Assembly (NCBI GenBank): GCA_016791105.1
Contig: JAEUNM010000002.1
Coordinates: 1 to 53,219, forward strand
Source: Rhodocyclaceae bacterium
Lineage (GTDB): Bacteria > Pseudomonadota > Gammaproteobacteria > Burkholderiales > Rhodocyclaceae
Direction: 5' to 3'
DNA length: 53,219 nucleotides
The translations under genes were made by a program, and so were the position numbers. Shown here in pieces: positions 32,264-42,826 of the stretch (position 1 is its first letter; every line of letters begins with the position of its first letter). The notes below the pieces were generated by a model. That model did not search any database. It was not told the DNA's origin and worked only from the letters and a program-made list of their open reading frames with translations.

Positions 32264-32475
32264 AACCAACTCCCTAATAGTTGAAGGAAACGGACAGACG
32301 CAAGGCCGCTACCGCGCCGCATCGCATTATCCCACTAGCGCGGGCGGCAAGCTCGGATTTGCACGTTCTTTGTGCATGAAGGGGCGGCGCCGCTGTGCAG
32401 CCCGCAACGAGCTGTCGCCGCGGACGCGGCTATTGCGCGGGATCAGAAGCGCCACTACCGCCTATGCGGTAGCAA

Positions 32476-32502
32476 TTGAAATCGCGCCGCCTAGCCCCAT
32501 TT
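32476..32502 (+). promoter_or_regulatory. Heat-shock (sigma-32) promoter of clpB
   Basis: TTGAAA at 32476-32481 and CCCCATTT at 32495-32502 are separated by 13 bases, a near-perfect match to the RpoH consensus (CTTGAAA, 11-16 bases, CCCCATNT). The transcript would begin about 25-30 bases before the clpB ATG. Confidence 0.82.
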
Positions 32503-32536
32503 GCAGCCCAGACAGATCATTTCCGGGAGGCGCGCC

Positions 32537-35116
<2,580 letters not shown>

Positions 35117-35129
35117 GCGCCGCTGCGGC

Positions 35130-35161
35130 GCCGGCCGGTATGCCTTTGCGTGCCGGCCGGC
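35130..35161 (+). terminator. GC-rich hairpin after clpB
   Basis: GCCGGCCGGTA pairs with TGCCGGCCGGC (one G-T pair) around a ten-base loop, 13 bases after the clpB stop. No T-run follows, so it may be a stability element or a weak terminator. Confidence 0.45.
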
Positions 35162-35318
35162 GGCTGCCATGTGCTAGCGCATTGCGCAGCGCCTGCCGCG
35201 AGCAGTTGCAAGGGATTTGCCCGCTTATTTTACGGATGTGCGATGTGGCCCTTCCTATACTGTTCATAGGGCCGAACGGGATCACAGGCCCATTCGGACC
35301 ATTTGCAGGGGGAGGGAA

Positions 35319-36797
35319 ATGAGGCAGGTGAGTCCCATGGAGTGGTCCATGCTTCTCATGGAATCTCCCCGCACGCCTTATCACCTGAGTGCACTCGTCC
35401 TGTTCGATCCCCCGCCCGGCGCCGCGCCGGATTTTGCCCGCAAGCTGCATGAATCGCTGCGTAGCCATAGCCGCGCCGTTCCACCCTTCAATTTCCAGTT
35501 GACCGAACAAGGCGCGCCGGTGCGCGCAACGCCGGCCTGGCGCGAAGTCGAACATATCGATACCAGCTATCACCTGCCCTACGTCGAACTTGCCGAAGCG
35601 GGTAGCGCCGGCCTGCAGGCCGAAATCGCCCGCCTGGAAGCGGTGCCGCTGGAGCGCACGCGTCCGCTCTGGCAGTGCGTATTCGTGGATGGTTTGGGGG
35701 GTGGGCGTTTCGCCTGGTATATCAAGCTGCACATGTGCCTGCTCGACCTTCTGGTCGGCGTCGGCCGTCTGGCCGGCGGATTCAGCGCGGTCCCGCGGCC
35801 TGACAGTTTTGCGCCGTTTTGGGCACTGGCGGCCAAAACCCCGCAGCAGGCGGCGGGCTTGCGCGTGCCGGGCCTGTCCAAACGCCTGGCGCAGCAGGTA
35901 CAGGCCTTGTCTGGCGGCTACGGCAGTCTGGGTGCCGCCATCGCGCGTTCGGCGCTGCAGGCACGCCAGACCGTGCAACACGATGCGCCGGACATTCCGG
36001 CCGTTCCGCCCGGTACTGCCAGCCGGCATGACAGTAACGTGCGCGTGGCGCGCACTTTTGCGCTCGATGAATCCTGCGTCGCGCGCATTGCGGCTGCGGC
36101 CGATACCACCGCCGACTGCGTGCTGCTCGCGCTGTGGGGGGGCGCCTTGCGCCGGCGCCTGATTGCCCGCGATGCTTTGCCGGAACAGTCGCTCACGGTG
36201 TGCACGCCGGTCGATCTGGCGCGCATGGGCCGCACCGAGCTGGAATTTCGCATGAGCGCCGCGGTGTTGCCGCTCGCCACCGACGTAGCCGATCCGGCGC
36301 AGCGACTGTTTGCCATCCATGCCGCGATGGCCGAAGCGGGGCGCCGCCTGCGCGAGCTGTCGCACCGCAACCTGGAGGTGTATACGGGGCGCCTGCTATT
36401 GCCCTTCATCGTGCGCGAATTGAGCTATGACGACGAGGTGCCGCCGCTCGCGAATCTGAGTTTCGCGCGCCTGCCCGGCCTGGCCGAAGCGCAGTATTTC
36501 GGCACCGCGCGGGTGGCCGAACTTTATCAGTTGCCGTCCTTGCTCGACGGACAGTTTCTCGGCATAGGCGCCATGAAGTACGCCGGACAATACGCCATGG
36601 GCATGTTGATGTCGGCGCACCGCGATTTCTGTGCCGACGACCTGGTCGCAGCCTTATTCGAATCTTGCGACGAATTGGCCGGGGCCCTCGATCTGGATTT
36701 CGGCGAACTGCCTGGCGCGGGCAATTTGGCCGATTCGATGCAAAGGCGGGGCTGTGGGCAATGTAGCGCGGCGGCTGCCGCCATGCGTCCGCAATGA
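35319..36797 (+). CDS. Wax ester synthase/diacylglycerol acyltransferase (WS/DGAT)-like protein with degenerate active site
   Basis: A 492-residue protein of the bacterial WS/DGAT family, which normally acylates long-chain alcohols or diacylglycerol for storage lipids. Family features are MRQVSPMEWSMLLMESPRTP at the start, PLERTRPLWQCVFVDGL (about 110-126), a variant of the NDVV motif (TTADCVLLALWGGALRR), and the C-terminal LPSLLDGQFLGIGAMKYAGQ. The catalytic HHxxxDG is altered: here it reads H138-M139-C-L-L-D143-L144, so the catalytic second His is Met and the Gly is Leu. The protein may be inactive, altered in chemistry, or structural. The ATG at 35319 has GGGGGAGGG upstream. The final 40 residues are Cys/Ala-rich and not typical. 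Confidence 0.8.
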   Translation: MRQVSPMEWSMLLMESPRTPYHLSALVLFDPPPGAAPDFARKLHESLRSHSRAVPPFNFQLTEQGAPVRATPAWREVEHIDTSYHLPYVELAEAGSAGLQAEIARLEAVPLERTRPLWQCVFVDGLGGGRFAWYIKLHMCLLDLLVGVGRLAGGFSAVPRPDSFAPFWALAAKTPQQAAGLRVPGLSKRLAQQVQALSGGYGSLGAAIARSALQARQTVQHDAPDIPAVPPGTASRHDSNVRVARTFALDESCVARIAAAADTTADCVLLALWGGALRRRLIARDALPEQSLTVCTPVDLARMGRTELEFRMSAAVLPLATDVADPAQRLFAIHAAMAEAGRRLRELSHRNLEVYTGRLLLPFIVRELSYDDEVPPLANLSFARLPGLAEAQYFGTARVAELYQLPSLLDGQFLGIGAMKYAGQYAMGMLMSAHRDFCADDLVAALFESCDELAGALDLDFGELPGAGNLADSMQRRGCGQCSAAAAAMRPQ

Positions 36798-36803
36798 TGT
36801 GCG

Positions 36804-36828
36804 GCGCGCGGTCAAGTCGACCGCGCGC
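36804..36828. terminator. Hairpin between convergent WS/DGAT-like gene and ppiC
   Basis: A ten-base perfect stem (GCGCGCGGTC with GACCGCGCGC) with loop AAGTC lies in the 40 bases between the two stop codons. It has no T-run. Its position suggests a two-way transcription barrier. Confidence 0.5.
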
Positions 36829-36837
36829 GCGGAATGA

Positions 36838-37647
36838 TTACTGCACTTTCGCGGCTTTGCGCAATTCCACGACTTTTCTTTCCACCGCCTGCATCTGCAG
36901 GCGTTGTTGCAACTGGGCTTTCACTTCATCGAGACTGGGCGCTTTCCAGTCGCGTATGTCATCGACGCGGAAAATGTGAAAGCCGGCCGGGCCTTGTACT
37001 GGCGTGGCCGAAAATTTACCCTTTTCGGTTTTTACGACGGCGTCCATGAGCGGCTTGGGAAGGTTGGCCGGCAATAGCCAGTCCAGATCGCCGCCGCGGT
37101 CCTTGGTGCCCGGGTCTTCCGATTCTTTGGCCAGTTCGTCGAATTTCGCGCCGGACTGAAGTTTGCCTATCAGTTCTTTGGCGCGCTCTTCGGTTTTGAC
37201 GAGGATGTGGCGAACCTTGTATTCCTTGCCCCCGGCCTGAGCGAGCTGGGCGTCGTATTCTTTCTTGACGTCCTGGTCGCTGACCGGATGCGCCTTCACG
37301 TAGTCGATCACATAGGCGCGCACCAGCATTTGCTGGCGCATCATTTCCAGTTCGTTCAGGAAATCCGGATTTTTATCCAGGCCCATTTTTTGCGCTTCCT
37401 GTGCCACGACTTCGCGGCGGATCAGTTCTTCCTTCACGTCGGCGCGCAGCTTGTCGTCCAGCCCGCGGCCCTGGCGCTGCTGGTCGGCGAGTAGCGCGTC
37501 GGCACGTGCGGCCGGCACCGCCTTGCCATTTACCGTGACCAGGATGGCGCCGGACGATCCGCCGGACGCTTTGGGCGTTGCCGCGCCGGCGCTCAGGCTG
37601 ATACAGGACAGCAATGAAAGGATGAGGACTGGAATACGATGCTTCAT
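36838..37647 (-). CDS. Periplasmic parvulin-type peptidyl-prolyl isomerase
   Basis: A 269-residue secreted PPIase. A signal peptide (MKHRIPVLILSLLSCISLSA, cut near AGA-ATP) is followed by a SurA_N-like helical region and a parvulin domain at about 135-230 (KVRHILVKTEERAKELIGKL, FDELAKESEDPGTKDRGGDL, and GPAGFHIFRVDDIR). It should assist folding of envelope proteins. The start at 37647 is chosen because upstream in-frame sequence is not signal-like. bolA, yciI and yciB precede it on the same strand, the usual betaproteobacterial order. Confidence 0.9.
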   Translation of the reverse strand: MKHRIPVLILSLLSCISLSAGAATPKASGGSSGAILVTVNGKAVPAARADALLADQQRQGRGLDDKLRADVKEELIRREVVAQEAQKMGLDKNPDFLNELEMMRQQMLVRAYVIDYVKAHPVSDQDVKKEYDAQLAQAGGKEYKVRHILVKTEERAKELIGKLQSGAKFDELAKESEDPGTKDRGGDLDWLLPANLPKPLMDAVVKTEKGKFSATPVQGPAGFHIFRVDDIRDWKAPSLDEVKAQLQQRLQMQAVERKVVELRKAAKVQ

Positions 37648-37748
37648 CAAGGTTCCTTTGGCGATTTGATCGGGGATATGGGCGCGGCACTTGGGAATAA
37701 TTCCAGGACGCACGGGCCGGTTGCGCCGCCATGGAATGCTTCGAATCG

Positions 37749-38015
37749 TCAATTCGGCGCTTCGTCCGGACTAAGGGCGGTAATTGCCAGTGCGTGTATG
37801 CCGTGCTGCATCAATGGCAGGAGCGCATCATAAACCATGCGATGCCGCGCGAGGCGGCTTGCACCGGCGAATGCCGGCGCGACGATGGTGATGCGGTAAT
37901 GACCGCCACCCGCGGCACCGGCATGGCCGGCGTGGCGGGCGGATTCATCTTCGATTTCCAGTTTGAGCGGCGCGAGTACCGCCAGCCGCTCCTGCATGAG
38001 TTCGGCTACGGACAC
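37749..38015 (-). CDS. bolA: BolA family protein
   Basis: An 88-residue BolA/IbaG-fold protein. LKLEIEDESARHAGHAG, the HYRITIVAPAF strand and LARHRMVYDALLPLMQHGIHALAI match the family, including the conserved His residues used in [2Fe-2S] sharing with monothiol glutaredoxins. It starts on the base after the yciI stop, so the two are translationally linked. Confidence 0.93.
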   Translation of the reverse strand: MSVAELMQERLAVLAPLKLEIEDESARHAGHAGAAGGGHYRITIVAPAFAGASRLARHRMVYDALLPLMQHGIHALAITALSPDEAPN

Positions 38016-38315
38016 TCAGGGAAATACCTTTTTGAACGGCCGCACTTGTGTCGAGGCATATACGCCGGACTGTGCATACACGTCCGCGGCGATCCATTGT
38101 TCGGCTTCGGCGAGGCTGGCGAATTCGGCCACGATGAGGCTGCCCGCGAAACCGGCCGGGCCGGGGTCTGGGCTATCCACGGCCGGAAACGGCCCCGCCA
38201 GCAGCAGACGCCCCTCCTCGCGCAGGGCTTCCAGCCGCGCCAGGTGTTGCGGGCGCGCGGCAAGCCGCGCCGCCAGCGAGCCCGGGGCATCCAGGCCGAT
38301 CAGCGCATAGAGCAT
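38016..38315 (-). CDS. yciI: YciI family protein
   Basis: A 99-residue YciI-like ferredoxin-fold protein. MLYALIGLDAPGSLAARLAA, the LLLAGPFPAVD strand and AEAEQWIAADVYAQSGVY are characteristic. Function is poorly known; a haloacid-dehalogenase-like or muconolactone-isomerase-like activity has been suggested for the fold. It sits one base from yciB and directly abuts bolA. Confidence 0.9.
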   Translation of the reverse strand: MLYALIGLDAPGSLAARLAARPQHLARLEALREEGRLLLAGPFPAVDSPDPGPAGFAGSLIVAEFASLAEAEQWIAADVYAQSGVYASTQVRPFKKVFP

Positions 38316-38316
38316 G

Positions 38317-38922
38317 TTACTTGTCCTCCATGAAGCGGGCGATCATCAATGCCTGCAGCAGCACGAATACCAGCATGAGGCCGGTACCCCCATAAACTTT
38401 GAAATTGACCCAGGCGGACTCGGAAAAGTTGTAAGCAACGTATAAATTGAGGCCGCCCATCACGACGAAAAACGCGATCCAGGCCAGCAACAATTGAGTC
38501 CACACCGCTTCCGGCAATTGCATTTCGGCCTGTTGCATCATGCTGCGTATGAGGTTGCGGCGCATGAACAATTGCCCGCCCATTAGCGCGGCGGCAAAGC
38601 TCCAGTACAGCACGGTGGGTTTCCACTTGATGAAAGTGGGGTTGTGGAATAACAGCGTGGCGCCGCCGAATACCACGATGATGGCAAAGCTTAACCACAG
38701 CATGACATCTACCTTGCGCCGGCGCGCGAGCAGATAGCCCACCTGCAGAACCGAAAAACCCAGCGCAACCAGGGTGGCCAGGAGTATGGGCGCCTGCGTT
38801 TGTGGAAAGTCGCTGCCGAGCAAGTTTTGTGCAAGGGAAAATGCACTGTCGGCACGCGCCTCAGCCAGGCGATAGGTGGCAAAAAACAGAATTACCGGGG
38901 CGAGATCGATCAGGAACTTCAT
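38317..38922 (-). CDS. yciB: Inner-membrane-spanning septation protein A (YciB/IspZ)
   Basis: A 201-residue polytopic protein with about five hydrophobic segments. MKFLIDLAPVILFFATYRL and PTFIKWKPTVLYWSFAAALM are near-invariant in the family. YciB works with DcrB and cell-envelope synthesis machinery in Escherichia coli and is needed for septation in Shigella. The start at 38922 matches homologues; a longer frame to 38973 would run into the upstream hairpin. Confidence 0.94.
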   Translation of the reverse strand: MKFLIDLAPVILFFATYRLAEARADSAFSLAQNLLGSDFPQTQAPILLATLVALGFSVLQVGYLLARRRKVDVMLWLSFAIIVVFGGATLLFHNPTFIKWKPTVLYWSFAAALMGGQLFMRRNLIRSMMQQAEMQLPEAVWTQLLLAWIAFFVVMGGLNLYVAYNFSESAWVNFKVYGGTGLMLVFVLLQALMIARFMEDK

Positions 38923-38970
38923 GGGGTGGCGATTATGCCGGCTGCCCGCCGGGCTGTCCAACACACAGGA

Positions 38971-39006
38971 CACGGATCGCAGGGGTATTTCGCCCTGCGA
39001 TCCGTG
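38971..39006. terminator. 14-bp perfect inverted repeat between msrB and yciB
   Basis: CACGGATCGCAGGG (38971-38984) pairs perfectly with CCCTGCGATCCGTG (38993-39006) around an eight-base loop. It lies 12 bases beyond the msrB stop on the minus strand. No T-run follows, so it may end msrB transcripts with Rho, protect their 3' ends, or act as a protein site. Confidence 0.6.
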
Positions 39007-39017
39007 CGCAATTCACA

Positions 39018-39410
39018 TCAGCCGGATTTTTTTTCGAGTTTGAGCGAGGCCGAATTGATGCAGTAACGCAGACCGGTGGGGCGCGGACCGTCCGGAAATA
39101 CGTGGCCCAGATGGGCGCCGCATTGTTTGCAATGTACTTCGGTGCGCACCATGAAATGACTGCGGTCTATCTGTTCGCCGACGTTTTCCTTTTCCATCGG
39201 CCGAAAGAAACTTGGCCAACCGGTGCCCGAATCGAATTTGTGATCGGCGTCGAACAAGGACGCGCCACAACACACGCAGTGGTACACGCCAGCTTCGTGA
39301 CAATCCCAATATTCGCCGGTAAATGCGCGTTCGGTACCCTTTTCCTGCGTGACGTGATGCTGCAGCGGCGTGAGCACACAGTGCGGGGCGGAATCGGTTT
39401 TGTCGCTCAT
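39018..39410 (-). CDS. msrB: Peptide-methionine (R)-S-oxide reductase MsrB
   Basis: A 130-residue MsrB that repairs methionine-R-sulfoxide. Two zinc-binding CxxC motifs ([10 protein letters not shown] and [12 protein letters not shown]) frame the fold, and the catalytic Cys is in [21 protein letters not shown] supplies a further conserved strand. The ATG at 39410 is preferred because AGGA lies six bases before it; the ATG at 39416 directly abuts that site. Confidence 0.95.
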   Translation of the reverse strand: MSDKTDSAPHCVLTPLQHHVTQEKGTERAFTGEYWDCHEAGVYHCVCCGASLFDADHKFDSGTGWPSFFRPMEKENVGEQIDRSHFMVRTEVHCKQCGAHLGHVFPDGPRPTGLRYCINSASLKLEKKSG

Positions 39411-39505
39411 GAGCATTCCTTTCGGTGGGGCGGCCGTGCCGCCGGGTACGCATTAGACCGCGCCGACCGCCACTCCCTTACATGAATGCGCGTGGGTGAA
39501 ATTGC

Positions 39506-40183
39506 TCATCCCCGCGCGCGTATCCAGGATTCCAGATCGGGCTTGGCCGCGATCTGTTCGCTGCCGTGCGGCAATTCTGCGATCAGTGGCGCGGCTATGC
39601 GTTCTGTGAGCGCAGCGATATTTTCACGATAGGAAGACATGGCCGGATCGATGCGATTGGCGATCCAGCCGGCGCACGAAAGCCCGCGCGCGGTGATGGC
39701 TTCCATGGTGAGGAGGGCGTGGTTGATGCAACCAAGCCGCATGCCCACCACCAGAATGACCGGCAGGCCCAGCGCGAGCGCCAGATCGGCGCTATCGCCG
39801 GCTGCGCCCAGCGGCACGCGGAATCCACCCACGCCCTCGACCACCACGATATCCGCCGCGGCGCGGATTTGTTCGAGCGCACTCACGATAGGGGCGAACT
39901 GTATGGGGCGCGCTTCTTGTGCGGCGGCGATGTGCGGCGCGATGGCGGCGCGGAACAGGTAAGGATTTACGATTTCGCGCGCCATGCGCAGGCTGGACGC
40001 GGCCAGCAGGCGTTCCACGTCTTCGTTGCGCCAGGCGCCGTCCTGCCAGTCGCAGCCGGCGGCGATGGGTTTCATGCCGGTCGCGCGCAAGCCGCAGCGC
40101 GCGGCGGCCGCGAGCAGGCAACAACTGGCGTGCGTTTTGCCGATTTCGGTATCGGTGCCGGTGACGAAATAGGCGTGTTTCAT
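39506..40183 (-). CDS. bioD: Dethiobiotin synthetase BioD
   Basis: A 225-residue ATP-dependent carboxylase that closes the ureido ring of dethiobiotin. The P-loop is GTDTEIGKT (9-17); GMKPIAAGC, the NPYLFRAAIAPHIAA substrate loop and VVVEGVGGFRVPLG follow. It is the last gene of the minus-strand bioA-F-H-C-D operon, six bases after bioC. Confidence 0.95.
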   Translation of the reverse strand: MKHAYFVTGTDTEIGKTHASCCLLAAAARCGLRATGMKPIAAGCDWQDGAWRNEDVERLLAASSLRMAREIVNPYLFRAAIAPHIAAAQEARPIQFAPIVSALEQIRAAADIVVVEGVGGFRVPLGAAGDSADLALALGLPVILVVGMRLGCINHALLTMEAITARGLSCAGWIANRIDPAMSSYRENIAALTERIAAPLIAELPHGSEQIAAKPDLESWIRARG

Positions 40184-40189
40184 GGCGGC

Positions 40190-40966
40190 TCAGGCATCCC
40201 GTGCCGCGACGATCTGCAGCACCGCATAACTGATGGGCAGGCCCAGCGGGGTGCGCAGGCGCTCGTAATGCGCCTCCACCTCGCGCCAGGCGGCGCGCGT
40301 GAGCGGGGCCGGGCGTGCCGCGCTCACGTTGGCGCCTATGCCTTTGAGATCGTCCAGCACGCCGCGCAAATTGGGGCGGTAAAGCGTATAGGTTTTTTGC
40401 GCCAGCCTGATTTGTTTTAGGCCGGCGCCGGCCACGGCGGCTGCGACTTCGCCGGCCGGGGCGAAACTGCGCACGTGGGTGTGTGCGTCTACCGCCGCAA
40501 ATGCGCTGCGCAATTCGCACAGCGTGGCAGGGGCAAGGGTGGTGGCGTATAGGCGGCCGGCTGGAGCAAGTATGCGGGCGCATTCGGCCAGGGCGGCATC
40601 CACGCGGCACCACTGCAGCGTCAGACTGGTCCAGATGAGGTCGAAGCATCCGGCGCCGAAGGGCAGGGTGTGCAGATCGGCACATACCGCGTCCAGGCCG
40701 GGCATGCGCCGGCGTGCGGCCTGCAGCATGGCGGGGGCAAAATCCAGCGCAACCACGCGCTGCGCGGCCAGTGGCGCGAGCCAGGGTAGCGCGTCACCGG
40801 TGCCGCAACCGGCGTCCAGCAGCCAGCCGCATGACTGCGGCGCGTCCGCGGCGAGCAGGCGTTCGAGGTCGCGCGCCACGGCTTGCTGCAGTTCGGACCA
40901 GCGATCGTAGCGCGCCGCGGCGCGATCGAACGCGCTTTGCACGCGGCGGCGTTCCAGACTATCCAT
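40190..40966 (-). CDS. bioC: Malonyl-ACP O-methyltransferase BioC
   Basis: A 258-residue SAM-dependent methyltransferase that disguises malonyl-ACP so fatty acid synthesis can build pimeloyl-ACP methyl ester. SAM-binding LLDAGCGTGDALPWLA and VVALDFAPAMLQAAR are clear; FDRAAARYDRWSELQQAVA at the N-terminus is typical of BioC. The ATG at 40966 overlaps the bioH stop region by eight bases. Confidence 0.92.
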   Translation of the reverse strand: MDSLERRRVQSAFDRAAARYDRWSELQQAVARDLERLLAADAPQSCGWLLDAGCGTGDALPWLAPLAAQRVVALDFAPAMLQAARRRMPGLDAVCADLHTLPFGAGCFDLIWTSLTLQWCRVDAALAECARILAPAGRLYATTLAPATLCELRSAFAAVDAHTHVRSFAPAGEVAAAVAGAGLKQIRLAQKTYTLYRPNLRGVLDDLKGIGANVSAARPAPLTRAAWREVEAHYERLRTPLGLPISYAVLQIVAARDA

Positions 40967-41678
40967 TGCAAGCGTGCAGCAACCAGTCCTGCAGAAAAGC
41001 GGCAACCAGTGCCGGATTGGAAACATGCGGCGCGTGCCCCATTCCAGCCAGGCGGATCAGGGTGGCGCGCGGCAAATGCTGCGCACAGTAGTAGGCGGCG
41101 CTGGGCGGGACGATCGAATCGTCGCTACCGTGCAGCAATAATACCGGCTGCTGGATTTGTGGCAAGAGCGGCCGCAGATCGCTGCCGGCCAGCAAATCGA
41201 GGCCGGCCGCCAGCGCGGCGGCTTCGTCGGTGCCGGCGGCATGGCTGCGCAAGGCGCGTAATACGCCGCGCGGGGCCGTCTCGCCCTGCGCCTGCAGGCC
41301 GCAAAAACGCTGCAACAGTGCCTGCGGCGACTGTTCCATCTGGCTGCGGAAATTTTGCAGCAACTCGGGCGGCAAGCCGTGCGGCCAGTTTTCGCTACTG
41401 GTGAAGCGTGGCGTGGCGGCCAGCAGTACCAGCGCGGCGCAGCGCTGCGGGTGGCGGCGCGCAATTTGCAGCGCGACCATGGCGCCCAGCGACCAGCCGA
41501 CCACCACCGTGGCGGGCGGAAGTTCGGCCGCCAATGCATCGGCCAGTCCTTCCAGGCCGCCGCGGCAACACCAATCGGCTTGCGGTCGGCGGCAGTCGAA
41601 ATGCGGCAAATGTGCGGCGAGCGCATCCCACACGCCGGGCCGCATGGCCCAGCCGCCGAGCAGCAGGAGCTGCTTCAT
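40959..41678 (-). CDS. bioH: Pimeloyl-ACP methyl ester esterase BioH
   Basis: A 239-residue alpha/beta hydrolase that removes the methyl group once the pimeloyl chain is complete. The nucleophile Ser is in VGWSLGAM, the Asp in LLHGSDDSIVP and the His in GMGHAPHVSNP, forming the catalytic triad. Its short length and place between bioF and bioC identify it as BioH rather than a general esterase. It overlaps bioF by four bases. Confidence 0.93.
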   Translation of the reverse strand: MKQLLLLGGWAMRPGVWDALAAHLPHFDCRRPQADWCCRGGLEGLADALAAELPPATVVVGWSLGAMVALQIARRHPQRCAALVLLAATPRFTSSENWPHGLPPELLQNFRSQMEQSPQALLQRFCGLQAQGETAPRGVLRALRSHAAGTDEAAALAAGLDLLAGSDLRPLLPQIQQPVLLLHGSDDSIVPPSAAYYCAQHLPRATLIRLAGMGHAPHVSNPALVAAFLQDWLLHACNG

Positions 41679-42826
41679 TGCAGTGCCACGAGCGCGGCGA
41701 TTAGGGATTGCAAATGTTCCGCCGTATGCGCGGCCGACAGCGATATGCGCAGGCGCGCCGTGCCTTCCGGTACCGTCGGTGGGCGTATTGCCGGTACCCA
41801 CAGTCCGCGCTGCCACAGCGCCGCCGATAATTCGACCGCAGCGGCGTCGGTGCCGACGATTACCGGCTGGATCGCGGTGTCCGAAGGCAGTAATTGCCAG
41901 CGCGTGCCGGCGAGCCCGGCGCGCAGTGCGGCGATATGTTCGGCCAGTCGCGCGCGCAAGGCATCGCCCGCGCGCATGAGCTGGATGCTTGCGCGCACCG
42001 CCTCGGCCAGCAGGGGCGGCGCCGCGGTCGTGAAAATATAGGTGCGCGCGCGTTGCAGCAGCCACTCCACGAACAGTGCATGGCCGGCCACGAAAGCCCC
42101 ATGCACGCCCGCGGCTTTGCCCAGGGTGCCCATATAGACGATGCGCGGATCGGCCACCCCGCAGTGCGCCAGGCTGCCGCGTCCCTGCGGGCCCAGCACG
42201 CCCAGGCCGTGCGCGTCATCCACCACCAGCCAGGCGTCGTAACGCCGTGCCAGTTCCGCAAGTTCTGCCAGCGGGGCGATGTCACCATCCATGCTGAATA
42301 CGGCGTCGGTGGCGATCACGCGGTCTTTGGCCGGCGTCGATTCGAGCAGCCGCGTGAGCGCAGCGAGGTCGCCGTGCGGATAGCGCCGCACCGTGGCGAG
42401 CGACAATTGCTGGGCGTCGATGAGCGAGGCGTGATTGAGGCGATCCGCGAACAAGGCGTCGCCGCGTCCGGCCAGTGCCGGCAGGATGCCCAGATTGGCC
42501 ATGTAGCCGGCGGAAAAATACAGCGCCGCGTCCATGCCCACGAATTGTGCCAGTTCCTGTTCCAGTGCTTCGTGCGCGGCGGTATGCCCGCTCACCAGAT
42601 GCGAGGCGCCGGCGCCCACCCCCCAGCGCGCGATGCCGGCCTGCGCCGCGGCAGCGAGCGCCGGATGATTGGCCAGGCCCAGATAATCATTGGCGGCGAA
42701 ATTTACGCGCCACGCCCCTTCCGCCAATACCTCGGCGGCGCAGGGCGATTCCAGCATGCGCCGCCGGCGCAGCCGCGATTCGCCGCGCAGGGCTTCGAGT
42801 TCGGCGGCGAGGCGCGTAAAACTCAC
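41675..42826 (-). CDS. bioF: 8-amino-7-oxononanoate synthase BioF
   Basis: A 383-residue PLP enzyme that joins pimeloyl-ACP and alanine. NFAANDYLGLANHP, GAGASHLVSGHTAAHEALE, DDAHGLGVLGPQGRG and the PLP lysine in YMGTLGKAAG are all in place. I chose the GTG at 42826, which overlaps the bioA stop as GTGA; an ATG-initiated frame at 42871 would lie within bioA and adds residues unlike the family. Confidence 0.94.
   Translation of the reverse strand: MSFTRLAAELEALRGESRLRRRRMLESPCAAEVLAEGAWRVNFAANDYLGLANHPALAAAAQAGIARWGVGAGASHLVSGHTAAHEALEQELAQFVGMDAALYFSAGYMANLGILPALAGRGDALFADRLNHASLIDAQQLSLATVRRYPHGDLAALTRLLESTPAKDRVIATDAVFSMDGDIAPLAELAELARRYDAWLVVDDAHGLGVLGPQGRGSLAHCGVADPRIVYMGTLGKAAGVHGAFVAGHALFVEWLLQRARTYIFTTAAPPLLAEAVRASIQLMRAGDALRARLAEHIAALRAGLAGTRWQLLPSDTAIQPVIVGTDAAAVELSAALWQRGLWVPAIRPPTVPEGTARLRISLSAAHTAEHLQSLIAALVALQ

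Noticed and set aside
35221..35318. A promoter before the WS/DGAT-like gene, with TATACT at 35256.
   Set aside because: No acceptable -35 is present at 16-18 bases, and no sigma-54 GG-GC pair is correctly spaced, so I did not call it.
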